The notes beneath the pieces were generated by a model. That model was not told where the DNA came from, did no database searches, and saw nothing but the letters and a program-made list of their open reading frames with translations. This document shows, in pieces, positions 14,415-23,155 of a DNA stretch of 64,000 nt; position 1 is the first letter of the stretch; each line of letters begins with the position of its first letter. The position numbers and the translations under genes are program-made. Source of the stretch: an uncultured Propionibacteriaceae bacterium (lineage in GTDB: Bacteria > Actinomycetota > Actinomycetes > Propionibacteriales > Propionibacteriaceae); the NCBI GenBank assembly GCA_938046585.1, contig CALIWR010000003.1, forward strand, positions 1-64,000, given 5' to 3'.

Positions 14415-17117
14415 ATGACCTGGTCGCAGAGAGCAGCGGTGCTCTGGGGGAAAACCTACCCTGACGAGCACCGGTCGATGAGTCTGGTGCGACACCTGGA
14501 GGACGCCCAGGCCACCGCGGAGGTGCTGTGGGATTCGTGGGCGCCGGGCAGCGTGAAGCGCGCGATCGCGGAGCCCCTGAGGATCAGCTTCGACCAGGCC
14601 CGCCGGCTCGTGGCCTTCCTGTGCGCGATCCATGACATCGGCAAGGCCACCCCGGCATTCGCGATCTTGGCTCAGGACGTCGGGATGGATGACCTGTGCT
14701 CCCAGATCAGACACGCGGGCCTGCCTGTTCCGTACACGATGGAGAATCACCTGCGGGTACGGCACTGGATCACCGGTCACCGGATCGTCACCGACTGGTT
14801 GCAGCAGTCTGGTTGCCAGAAGCGGATGGCTACTCGGCTGGCCAGTGTGGTGGGCAGCCACCACGGTCGCCCCCCGACCAACCGTCAGCTCGTCAGCCTG
14901 TCTCAAGACTCCTTAGGTGGACCGGAATGGGGGGCCGTACAACGGGAGATCCTGGATAGCTTCGCCGCCCGTACCGGGGTCGTCGACCTACTCCCGGTCA
15001 TGCTTAACCGCCTTACCCCGGCGATCGAGGTGCTGCTCACCGGTCTGGTAGTGATGGCGGACTGGATCGCCAGCAACGCCGACCTGATGCCGTACATCGA
15101 CCGCCGCAGCAGCCCAGAACGGGCGACGGACGCCGTACAGGAGTTGCGGCTGGGACGCCAGTGGCTGGACGACGAACTTGGTCTGTGTGCCGAGGAGTTG
15201 TTCGCTATCCGGTTCCCGACGATGACGCCTCGGCCCATGCAGCTGGCCGTCTGCCGGGCGGCCCTCGAGATGACGCAGCCGGGCCTGCTGGTGGTGGAGG
15301 ACGCCATGGGTAGCGGGAAGACCGAGGCGGCCTATCTCGCGGCCGAGATCCTCTGCCGGCGTTTCGGCCTCAATGGCACGTTCATCGGGCTGCCCACCAT
15401 GGCCACCAGCAACCCGATGTTCAGCCGGACCCAGGACTGGCTGCGGTCAGTCACCCAAGATCCCACCAGCATCAACCTGATGCACTCCAAAGCCTTCCTC
15501 AACGAGGACTTTCAGAACCTACGGAAGACCTCCTGGTGTGCTGAGAGCCGCGGTGAACAACTGGAGCTGTCCGGGGTGTACGTCGCCTCCTGGTTCGCGG
15601 GACGGCACCGGGGGCTGCTCGCGAACCACACGGTCGGCACCGTCGACCAGGCGTTGCTGGGGGCGCTCAAGGCAAAGCATGTCGAGCTTCGGCTGTTCGC
15701 GCTGGCGGCCAAAGTAGTGATCCTCGACGAGGTGCACGCGGCCGATGACGTGATGCGCACCTACGCAGCGCGGTTGCTGGAGTGGCTCGGGGCCTTCCGT
15801 GCCCCGGTCATCTTGATGTCGGCGACGCTACCTGACGAGCAGCGCCACGAACTGGTCGAGGCGTACGCCCGGGGCCGCGGCGTCCCGGCCGCCCTTGCCT
15901 CCACCACCGCATACCCTCGCCTGACCCAGGTCGCAGACCCGATCTCCACGATCCCGGTGGAGCCCAGCGGACGATCGCTCCAGGTCGAACTGGTCCGTAC
16001 CGGCGACGATCTCGACACCCTTGGCGCCCTGCTGGAGGATCAGCTGCGCGAGGGCGGTTGCGCGGCGGTGATCCGGAACACGGTACGCCGCGCCCAGGAG
16101 ACGTACGCCGTGCTGCGCGCCAGGTTCGGCTCGGATGTGGTACTGCACCACAGCCGGTTCCTGGCGCCACACCGGGCTATCCGGGAACGGGAGCTGGTGG
16201 CCGAGCTCGGCAAACCCGGTCCAGACCAACAACGCCCGGCGCGACGCATCATTGTCGGTACCCAGGTGCTGGAACAGTCCCTCGACATCGATCTCGACCT
16301 GATGGTCACCGATCTGGCCCCGCTGGACCTGGTGCTGCAGCGGATCGGTCGACTGCACCGTCACGCCGCATGGGACTCGCAGCGGCCGATACCGCTGCGC
16401 CGGCCGCGGTGCTATCTGACCGGGGCGCAGTGGTCTTCACCACCCGTGATCGACCGCGGCAGCCGTACGGTGTACGGGGCGGCCCGGCTGCTGCGCGCCG
16501 CAGCCGTCCTCCCGGACCAGCTCCAGCTGCCCGACCAGATCGCCAACCTGGTAGCTGAGGCATACCGACCGGACCTACCGGCCCCGGCCGGATGGGAGGA
16601 CGCCTGGCAGGCCGCTTCCCAGCAGGCCGAACAGGAGAAGGCCCGCCTACGAAAGAAAGCCGGTGACTTCCTGCTCGACGGCCCCGACGATCTGACCTGC
16701 CTGGTCGGGCTAATCGATGTCACCGACGAGGCCTCGGTAAGACGGCAGTCGGTACGCGACGGGGAAGATTCCCTCGAGGTCTTGGTCGCCTACCGGGCCG
16801 AGGACGGCCTCACCCTGCCCGACGGCATTGGTCCGGCCTCGCGGGCGCCGGTGCCCTGGGTGATCGGACCCCGAGACCAGGTGGGCCGCGACCTGGCCCG
16901 GTGCACGATCGCGTTGCCGCGCCAGATGGCCACCGAGGATGTGATCCGCGCCTTGGAATCGGCGCATGACTACACCGGATGGGCCAATTCCCCCTGGGTC
17001 AGCGGTGAACTACTGCTAGCGCTGAGCCCCGATGGCACCGCCGAGGTGGCGGGTTTTGCCGTGACCTATGACACCGAGATGGGCCTCATGGTGGAGGCCG
17101 TGAGAGAGGAGAGCTGA
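14415..17117 (+). CDS. cas3: type I-E CRISPR nuclease-helicase Cas3
   Basis: 900 residues. The N-terminal HD nuclease has an early His in SLVRHLEDAQ, the signature CAIHDIGKATPAF and the later GSHHGRPP. The SF2 helicase follows with Walker A EDAMGSGKTEAAYL, Walker B VVILDEVHAADD, MSATLPDEQ, and motif VI region TDLAPLDLVLQRIGRLHRH. It unwinds and degrades target DNA after recruitment by Cascade. It heads the cas operon and its stop overlaps the cse1 ATG. The order HD then helicase in one chain is standard for type I-E. Confidence 0.96.
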   Translation: MTWSQRAAVLWGKTYPDEHRSMSLVRHLEDAQATAEVLWDSWAPGSVKRAIAEPLRISFDQARRLVAFLCAIHDIGKATPAFAILAQDVGMDDLCSQIRHAGLPVPYTMENHLRVRHWITGHRIVTDWLQQSGCQKRMATRLASVVGSHHGRPPTNRQLVSLSQDSLGGPEWGAVQREILDSFAARTGVVDLLPVMLNRLTPAIEVLLTGLVVMADWIASNADLMPYIDRRSSPERATDAVQELRLGRQWLDDELGLCAEELFAIRFPTMTPRPMQLAVCRAALEMTQPGLLVVEDAMGSGKTEAAYLAAEILCRRFGLNGTFIGLPTMATSNPMFSRTQDWLRSVTQDPTSINLMHSKAFLNEDFQNLRKTSWCAESRGEQLELSGVYVASWFAGRHRGLLANHTVGTVDQALLGALKAKHVELRLFALAAKVVILDEVHAADDVMRTYAARLLEWLGAFRAPVILMSATLPDEQRHELVEAYARGRGVPAALASTTAYPRLTQVADPISTIPVEPSGRSLQVELVRTGDDLDTLGALLEDQLREGGCAAVIRNTVRRAQETYAVLRARFGSDVVLHHSRFLAPHRAIRERELVAELGKPGPDQQRPARRIIVGTQVLEQSLDIDLDLMVTDLAPLDLVLQRIGRLHRHAAWDSQRPIPLRRPRCYLTGAQWSSPPVIDRGSRTVYGAARLLRAAAVLPDQLQLPDQIANLVAEAYRPDLPAPAGWEDAWQAASQQAEQEKARLRKKAGDFLLDGPDDLTCLVGLIDVTDEASVRRQSVRDGEDSLEVLVAYRAEDGLTLPDGIGPASRAPVPWVIGPRDQVGRDLARCTIALPRQMATEDVIRALESAHDYTGWANSPWVSGELLLALSPDGTAEVAGFAVTYDTEMGLMVEAVREES

Positions 17118-18700
17118 TGACCTTCAACCTGCTCGACGAACCGTGGATCCAGGTTCGACGACGGTCGGGTGAGACCGGCCTGGTCTCGATCCGGGCCGCG
17201 TTCACCGACGCCGCCGAGATCCGGGCCATCGCGGGTGAACTACCGACCCAAGACGTGGCGATCCTGCGATTGTTGATCGCGATCATGTTGCGTGCCGCGC
17301 CCCATCTGAGAAAAGCACAGGCCGAAGACACGTGGGCCGGATGGTGGCAGAGGAAGATCCTGCCCGAGACCCTGCCCTACCTCGAGCAATGGCAGGACCG
17401 GTTCGATCTGCTGGACCCGGTTCAGCCGTTCTACCAGGTCCCTGACCTCGCCACTGCCTCCGGAAAGACCTCCGGTCTGAACAAACTGATCGCCGAGGTT
17501 CCCGACGGGCACCAGTTCTTCACCGTCCGTACCATGGCAACCTCATTGACGTTGGCCGAGGCCGCGCGCTGGCTGGTGCACTGCATGGCCTTCGACTGCA
17601 GCGGCATCAAATCCGGCGCGATCGGCGACGACAACGTCAAGGCAGGTAAGGGATTCCCGATCGGCCGGGGCTGGGCCGGCAGCTGTGCGGTCCTGACGGC
17701 CGAGGGTGATTCGCTGCTGGAGACCCTGCTGCTCAACTTGGTGCTGACCGCGACCGGCCCCGACGACGCGCCGCTGTGGGAACGCGAGCCTCTCACCGCA
17801 GCCCGGCTGCCCGGGCACACCCCCCGGGGTGCGGCTGACATCCTCACCTGGCCATCGCGGCGGATCCGACTCTTCGTCCGGGACGGCATGGTGACCGACG
17901 CCTTGGTCTGCAACGGCGATCCGCTGGATTCGAAGAACCAGTTCGCGGAACCGTTCACGATCTGGCGCTACAGCAAGCCGCAGAGCACGAAGATGCGCAC
18001 CACAGTGTTCATGCCCGCGATCCTTACCCCGGGACGCAGCGTCTGGCGTGGCTTGGAGGGTCTGCTCGCCGTTCAGCCGGACTCCGGCCGAGGCGCTGAG
18101 CAGCGGGCGAGCGCGCTGCTGGAGTGGCTGGCCGGGCACGTCGAGGCTGAAACCCTCTTGCCGCAGCAGCAGCTTCGGCTGCGGGTTAACGGGCTCGCGT
18201 ACGGGTCGCAAGACGCAACCGTGGTGGGCAGTATCAACGACACGGTGACCGCTGAGGTCGTTGCTTTCACTAATCCCGACTTTGCCCAGCTGGCGGTGCG
18301 CGGAGCCAGTACCGCGGAAGAGGTGGCACGCGCCATCGGAGGTTTGGGGCGGAACCTAGCCTGGGCTGCCGGCGCTGACCCGGATGCCATCAGCGCCGCT
18401 GGGGAGCAGGCTCGAGAGGCTGCGTACGCGCGCTTCGACCGGCCCTTCCGCGAGTGGCTGCTCAGATTTAACCCGAGAGCGGACCGAACCAAACTGGCAA
18501 CCGACTGGCAGAACGAGCTGAGGAATCTGGCTTTGGCCTACGGCAAGACCCTGACTGATCAGGCCGGGCCGGCAGCCCTCACCGGGCGTGAAGTCGACGG
18601 GAAGCAGATCAACGTCCCGATCGCCTGGCGCTGGTTCTACAAAGCTCTGAAGCAGGCAGTGCCACTGACCACATCCCATACCACGAAGGAGAGCCAATGA
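17117..18700 (+). CDS. cse1: Cascade large subunit Cse1 (CasA, Cas8e)
   Basis: 527 residues. The N-terminus FNLLDEPWIQVRRRSGETGLVSIRAAF is the typical Cse1 opening, followed by LRLLIAIMLRAAP, FDLLDPVQPFYQVPDL and the zinc/PAM-reading core region. The C-terminal four-helix bundle ends with PIAWRWFYKALKQA. Cse1 recognises the PAM and recruits Cas3. Its ATG and stop both overlap neighbouring genes, so translation is coupled. Confidence 0.94.
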   Translation: MTFNLLDEPWIQVRRRSGETGLVSIRAAFTDAAEIRAIAGELPTQDVAILRLLIAIMLRAAPHLRKAQAEDTWAGWWQRKILPETLPYLEQWQDRFDLLDPVQPFYQVPDLATASGKTSGLNKLIAEVPDGHQFFTVRTMATSLTLAEAARWLVHCMAFDCSGIKSGAIGDDNVKAGKGFPIGRGWAGSCAVLTAEGDSLLETLLLNLVLTATGPDDAPLWEREPLTAARLPGHTPRGAADILTWPSRRIRLFVRDGMVTDALVCNGDPLDSKNQFAEPFTIWRYSKPQSTKMRTTVFMPAILTPGRSVWRGLEGLLAVQPDSGRGAEQRASALLEWLAGHVEAETLLPQQQLRLRVNGLAYGSQDATVVGSINDTVTAEVVAFTNPDFAQLAVRGASTAEEVARAIGGLGRNLAWAAGADPDAISAAGEQAREAAYARFDRPFREWLLRFNPRADRTKLATDWQNELRNLALAYGKTLTDQAGPAALTGREVDGKQINVPIAWRWFYKALKQAVPLTTSHTTKESQ

Positions 18701-19332
18701 CGACAACCACTACAGATCGCTCCCCACGGGAGTTGATCCGCGACACCGTCAGTCAGCGTGTCAGTGACCTACAGCGACGATATCGGGGCGATCGTTCCGG
18801 CAAGGTCCCGGATCGGATGATCCTCGGCCAACTGGCAGCCCTACGGTCGGCTCCGCTTGATCAGGTGGGCGCCGATCCGGACGTGTGGGGACTCACCTTG
18901 GCTGATCTGCCAGAACGGCTCGCTGGAAAAGGGACCGCGCCCGCGACCCGGGCTGAGCTCGCGGTGCATGGCGCGACCGTGCTGTTCGCCCACCTGCAGC
19001 AGGGCCGCGACGAGCGCACTCACCAGGAGAAGGAAGGGCTCGGGTGCGCCGTACGTGATCTCGCCTGGCGACGGGGAGACGGCACGTCGATGGACGCGTC
19101 GGTGGTGAAACGTCTCCATGCCGTGGCGCTGGCTCCGAATCACAGCCAGCGGATGCGGCACCTGTTCGGCCTAATCCGCCTGATGCACGCCGAGCGTGGC
19201 ATCAGCATCGACTTCGGTCATCTCGCCGATGACCTCTATCAGCTGCAGTTCCCCGACCGCATTACCCAGGTGCGGCTGTGCTGGGGCCGTCAGCTGTACC
19301 AGATCCGCTCGACTACCAACCAAGACCAGTAG
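18697..19332 (+). CDS. cse2: Cascade small subunit Cse2 (CasB, Cas11e)
   Basis: 211 residues, helical, of usual Cse2 length. Recognisable stretches are GQLAALRSAPLDQVGADPDVWGLTLADLP and the later DASVVKRLHAVALAPNHSQRMRHLFGLIRLM, then the C-terminal DFGHLADDLYQLQFPDRITQVRLCWGRQLYQ. Two copies form the belly of Cascade and stabilise the R-loop. Overlaps cse1 by four bases. Confidence 0.93.
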   Translation: MTTTTTDRSPRELIRDTVSQRVSDLQRRYRGDRSGKVPDRMILGQLAALRSAPLDQVGADPDVWGLTLADLPERLAGKGTAPATRAELAVHGATVLFAHLQQGRDERTHQEKEGLGCAVRDLAWRRGDGTSMDASVVKRLHAVALAPNHSQRMRHLFGLIRLMHAERGISIDFGHLADDLYQLQFPDRITQVRLCWGRQLYQIRSTTNQDQ

Positions 19333-19341
19333 GAGGAAACT

Positions 19342-20445
19342 ATGTCCCTGTTCGTCGACGTGCATGTTCTGCAGACCGTCCCGCCCAGCTGCCTCAACCG
19401 CGATGATGCGAATTCTCCCAAGACCTGCACCTACGGAGGGGTCCTCCGTTCGCGAGTCAGCAGCCAGTGCTGGAAGCGCGCCACCCGTAAGGACTTCGAG
19501 ACCTACCTCGACCGGAGCAAACTGGGTATCCGGACCAGGCAAGTGTTCACGCTGCTGGCCGAGCGGATCGCCGAGCGCGGCCGATCGGATGACGAGGCCA
19601 CCAAGCTCGCCGAATCCACCCTGAAGCTACTGGGTCTGAAGACGGCCACCAAGCGTTCCCGCAAGGCAGAGGACGAAGACCCCGGGGTCCGGTCCGAGTA
19701 CCTCGTCTTCCTTAGCAACCTGCAGCTTAACAAGCTGGCCGACCTGGCCGTCGAGCATGGCCCCAACCTCAAGGCAGCCGAGGCCAAGAAGGCGGCTGAT
19801 TCCTCGCACAGCATCGACATCGCCCTCTTCGGCCGCATGGTGGCCGACAGCGCCGATCTCAATGTCGAGGCCGCGGTCCAGGTGGCACACGCTCTCAGCA
19901 CCCACCAGATCAGCACCGAATTCGACTTCTACACCGCGGTGGATGACGACAACGACGAGGACGAGACCGGCGCCGGGATGATGGGCACGATCGAGTTCAC
20001 CTCTTCCACGCTCTACCGGTACGCGACGGTCGATCTGGCCCGACTCGAAACCAACTTGGGCGATCGAGAGGCCATGGTTCGCGCCACCGAGGCATTTGTC
20101 CGTTCCTTCGTCGAGAGCATGCCCTCCGGCAAGCGGAACTCGTTCGGCAACGGGACCCTCCCCAATGCGGTAGTGGTGCAGGTACGCCGTCGCCCGATTA
20201 ACCTGTCCGGTGCCTTCGAAGAGCCGGTCATCAGCGGTGCGCAGGGGTACGTCCAGGGATCAGCTGAAAAGTTGAGCCGCTACGCCCAGGAGGTCGACGA
20301 CAGCTTCGCTGGCCGCCCGCTGCAATCCTGGGTGACCCGGGTGGGCGAGGCGACGGCCAAACTGGATGTTCTCGGCGACAAGGTGTCATTCGACACCCTG
20401 GTGACCAAGCTCGGACAGTGGCTGCGGGAGCGAGACGAACGATGA
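19342..20445 (+). CDS. cas7e: Cascade backbone Cas7e (CasC, Cse4)
   Basis: 367 residues, preceded by AGGAGG. The N-terminus FVDVHVLQTVPPSCLNRDDANSPKTCTYGGVLRSRVSSQCWKRATR is the standard Cas7e opening. The middle contains SIDIALFGRMVADSADLNVEAAVQVAHA and DDDNDEDETGAGMMGTIEFTSSTLYRYA. Six copies bind the crRNA spacer in Cascade. Nine bases separate it from cse2, the only gap of this size in the operon. Confidence 0.95.
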   Translation: MSLFVDVHVLQTVPPSCLNRDDANSPKTCTYGGVLRSRVSSQCWKRATRKDFETYLDRSKLGIRTRQVFTLLAERIAERGRSDDEATKLAESTLKLLGLKTATKRSRKAEDEDPGVRSEYLVFLSNLQLNKLADLAVEHGPNLKAAEAKKAADSSHSIDIALFGRMVADSADLNVEAAVQVAHALSTHQISTEFDFYTAVDDDNDEDETGAGMMGTIEFTSSTLYRYATVDLARLETNLGDREAMVRATEAFVRSFVESMPSGKRNSFGNGTLPNAVVVQVRRRPINLSGAFEEPVISGAQGYVQGSAEKLSRYAQEVDDSFAGRPLQSWVTRVGEATAKLDVLGDKVSFDTLVTKLGQWLRERDER

Positions 20446-21182
20446 GCACGCTGCTGCTCCGGCTGGCCGGACCGCTCCAGGCTTGGGGCGACGGCAGCCG
20501 GTTCACCCGGCGTGACACGGCCACGACACCGACAAAGAGCGGGGTCCTGGGACTGTTGGCGGCGGCGCAGGGCCGGCGCCGGACAGACCCGTTGGAGGAC
20601 CTGGTTGGGCTTCGGTTCGGGGTGCGTGTCGATCAGCCGGGCCGGCTGGTCACAGACTTTCAGACGGCCATCGACTGGGCCAAGAAGGTCTCTATGCCCT
20701 TGTCGTATCGGTACTACCTGGAGGACGCGGTCTTCGTGGCCGGTGTGGAGGGTGACAGTGATTTCCTGCGTACCTTGCGGGAGGCGCTGCTGGAGCCGGC
20801 CTATCCACTCTACTTGGGGCGGCGTTCCTGCCCGGTCACAGGACAACTGATCCTGGGCATGGTCGACAGGTCCCTGGAGCAGGCACTGAGGGAGGTGCCC
20901 TGGCAGGCCGCCCACTGGTACCGACGTTCGCGCCGCAAGGACCCACCCCAGCACTTGACCGTCGTGGTGGACGCCGACCCGCAGACCATCGGCCCGGTCG
21001 AGACCGTACGCGACGTACCGATCAGCTTCGACGTGGCGCGACGGCAGTACGGATGGCGTGACCTCGAGCGATTGCAGGTTCCCAATCCGGATCCGGCATC
21101 GCGCGAGGTGGCCGTGGACCGTCTCGCGCCCGGGGACGGCCTCACCGATGACCTGTTCGCAACCGTGGAGGAGGCCCAGTGA
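20442..21182 (+). CDS. cas5e: Cascade subunit Cas5e (CasD)
   Basis: 246 residues from ATG 20442, which overlaps the cas7e stop. The N-terminal LLLRLAGPLQAWGDGSRFTRRDTATTPTKSGVLGLLAAAQGRRR is diagnostic for Cas5e, followed by VGLRFGVRVDQPG and YYLEDAVFVAGVEGD. It caps the crRNA 5' handle next to Cse1. The frame is open 24 bases further upstream, but the overlapped ATG is preferred. Confidence 0.94.
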   Translation: MSTLLLRLAGPLQAWGDGSRFTRRDTATTPTKSGVLGLLAAAQGRRRTDPLEDLVGLRFGVRVDQPGRLVTDFQTAIDWAKKVSMPLSYRYYLEDAVFVAGVEGDSDFLRTLREALLEPAYPLYLGRRSCPVTGQLILGMVDRSLEQALREVPWQAAHWYRRSRRKDPPQHLTVVVDADPQTIGPVETVRDVPISFDVARRQYGWRDLERLQVPNPDPASREVAVDRLAPGDGLTDDLFATVEEAQ

Positions 21183-21832
21183 TGTGGTTCTCGTCGATTG
21201 CCTTCGACCCAGACGACCGGCGTACCCGGGCTCTGCTGAGCAATCCGCAGCGGTTGCATGCGGCGGTGATGCGCAGCTGTGGCGACACGGGCAACAACCC
21301 GGGCCGGGTCTTGTGGCGTTTGGACCACAAACCGGAGACGTTGTTCGTGGTGAGTCCGGCAGCACCCGACCTGGACCAGCTGACAGCCCAGTGCGGCCCT
21401 GAGACGAAGGCTCGTACCACGTCGTACGACCGGTTCCTGGATAATCTGGCCCCAGGTTCGCGGTGGCGGTTCCGGGTGACCATCAACCCCGTTCGTAGCC
21501 TGAAATCTGTCGACTGTGACCGGAACAAGCGCGGCAAACGGGTGGCGCTGCTGGCGACCAGCTCGATCGAAGAGTGGTTGATCGAGCGGAGTGCCAAGGC
21601 CGGCTTTGCCATTTCCGAGCTGGAGGGGGAGCGGGTTGTCGCCGTGACCGGGAAGCAGTGGCTTGATTTCATCAAGGGGCCTGATCGGTTGCGGGTCCGG
21701 GTGGCGATGGCGCAGCTTGAGGGGCTGCTCGAGGTGGCCGACGCCGACGCTCTCCGGAAGACCCTGACATCCGGGATTGGTCGGGCCCGCGGCTACGGTT
21801 GCGGGTTGCTCACCCTCGCCAGGCTCCGATGA
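21179..21832 (+). CDS. cas6e: CRISPR endoribonuclease Cas6e (CasE)
   Basis: 217 residues. A GTG at 21179 is followed at once by ATG 21182; both overlap the cas5e stop. The N-terminal ferredoxin-like fold has DDRRTRALLSNPQRLHAAVM, with the His in RLHAAV in the place of the catalytic His of Cas6e. The C-terminus has the glycine-rich GIGRARGYGCGLLTLARLR. It cleaves the repeat hairpin CCCCGC/GCGGGG of the adjacent array and stays bound to the crRNA 3' stem. Confidence 0.93.
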   Translation: MMWFSSIAFDPDDRRTRALLSNPQRLHAAVMRSCGDTGNNPGRVLWRLDHKPETLFVVSPAAPDLDQLTAQCGPETKARTTSYDRFLDNLAPGSRWRFRVTINPVRSLKSVDCDRNKRGKRVALLATSSIEEWLIERSAKAGFAISELEGERVVAVTGKQWLDFIKGPDRLRVRVAMAQLEGLLEVADADALRKTLTSGIGRARGYGCGLLTLARLR

Positions 21833-22776
21833 GGCCCATACCTGGGATGCGTCCGGCCAGCATTGGAGAGCTGGCTCGGGCGAATGACCGGATGTCGTTT
21901 CTGTACCTGGAACGTGCCGTCATCCACCGGCAGGACAACGCCATCACCGTGGCCGATGAGCGCGGAGTGGTCCATGTTCCAGCCGCCATGACCGGGGCAC
22001 TGCTTCTCGGTCCCGGAACGACAATTTCGCACCAGGCGATGATGCTGCTGGGAGACTCCGGCTGCACCGTACTGTGGGTCGGCGAGCAGGGCGTGCGCTA
22101 CTACGGGCACGCCCGGCCGCTGGCCCGCAGTTCGCGCCTGCTGATGGCTCAGGCCGAACTCGTCACCAATGAGCGGTCTCGGTTGCGGGTCGCGAGGCAG
22201 ATGTACGAGATGCGGTTTGCCGAGGATGTCTCAACCTTCACCATGCAGCAGCTCCGCGGCCGTGAGGGTGCCCGTGTACGACGGGCCTACCGGGAGATGG
22301 CTAAAGAATATAAGGTCACCTGGTCATCACGGTCGTTCGTTGTGGGTGACTTTGAGGCCGGGGACCTGATCAACCAGGCACTCTCAGCCGCGACCGCATG
22401 CCTGTATGGTCTAGTGCATTCGGTCGTGGTCGCGCTGGGCTGCTCGCCAGGGCTTGGGTTTATCCACACTGGTCACGATCGATCATTCGTCTACGACATC
22501 GCAGATCTGTACAAGGTGGAGATCGCGGTTCCGGTTGCTTTTCGGACGGTAGCCTCCGGGGTAGAGGATGCGCCGGCAGTGACCCGTCGGGCCATGCGAG
22601 ATGCGATGTACGAGGCGGGCCTGCTTGAGAGATGTACCCGCGATATCCATCGGCTTCTTGGCAGCGAAGGAGAGACAGACAGCGACTATGAATCCGTGGT
22701 TCTCGAACTCTGGGGCCCTCGCGGTGACCGCGCAGCTGCCGGTCGCAATTTCAGTGACGACGATGTGCCATGGTAG
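21829..22776 (+). CDS. cas1e: CRISPR integrase Cas1e
   Basis: 315 residues from ATG 21829, overlapping cas6e. The beta domain opens with ARANDRMSFLYLERAVIHRQDNAITV. The helical domain has the catalytic Glu in QLRGREGARVRRAYREM, His in PGLGFIHTGHDRSFVYD, and Asp in IADLYKVEIAVPVAF. With Cas2 it inserts new spacers at the leader end of the array. The type I-E subgroup is indicated by sequence style and operon position. Confidence 0.95.
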   Translation: MRPIPGMRPASIGELARANDRMSFLYLERAVIHRQDNAITVADERGVVHVPAAMTGALLLGPGTTISHQAMMLLGDSGCTVLWVGEQGVRYYGHARPLARSSRLLMAQAELVTNERSRLRVARQMYEMRFAEDVSTFTMQQLRGREGARVRRAYREMAKEYKVTWSSRSFVVGDFEAGDLINQALSAATACLYGLVHSVVVALGCSPGLGFIHTGHDRSFVYDIADLYKVEIAVPVAFRTVASGVEDAPAVTRRAMRDAMYEAGLLERCTRDIHRLLGSEGETDSDYESVVLELWGPRGDRAAAGRNFSDDDVPW

Positions 22777-23111
22777 TTCTTGTGCTCACGGCATGCCCAG
22801 CCGGCCTTCGCGGCCATCTCACACGATGGTTGCTGGAGATCTCCCCCGGGGTTTTCGTGGGTACGCCGACCGCCCGGGTACGAGAATTGATGTGGCTCCG
22901 GGTGAATGAGTATCTGAAGGGCGGGCGTGCTCTGATGGTTTACAGGGTACGAGGCGAGCAAAAGCTCGACTTCCGCGTCGCAGGCCATGACTGGGAACCC
23001 GTGGACTTCGATGGCATCCACCTTATCCGCCGCCCCCATCAGACCTCAGGGGCGCTCCCTACCCGCCCGACCGGCTGGAGCAAAGCCAGCCGGTACCGAC
23101 GACGAAGATGA
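22770..23111 (+). CDS. cas2e: CRISPR adaptation protein Cas2e
   Basis: 113 residues, starting ATG 22770 inside the end of cas1. The typical Cas2e core is VVLVLTACPAGLRGHLTRWLLEISPGVFVGTPTARVRELMW and FRVAGHDWEPVDFDGIHLIRR. A basic tail (SKASRYRRRR) extends beyond the core. The stop lies only 44 bp before the first CRISPR repeat, so the leader may overlap this gene. Confidence 0.93.
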   Translation: MVVLVLTACPAGLRGHLTRWLLEISPGVFVGTPTARVRELMWLRVNEYLKGGRALMVYRVRGEQKLDFRVAGHDWEPVDFDGIHLIRRPHQTSGALPTRPTGWSKASRYRRRR

Positions 23112-23155
23112 TGCAGGATGGCCCGTCCAGGGTGTATCATCCCTAGTCAGCTAGT
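23112..23155 (+). promoter_or_regulatory. noncoding part of the type I-E leader
   Basis: Only 44 bp separate cas2 from the array. The stretch contains TATCAT (23135-23140), a possible -10, and a short repeat-like CTAGTCAGCTAGT just before the first repeat. No good -35 is visible, so the promoter may begin inside cas2. Confidence 0.4.
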
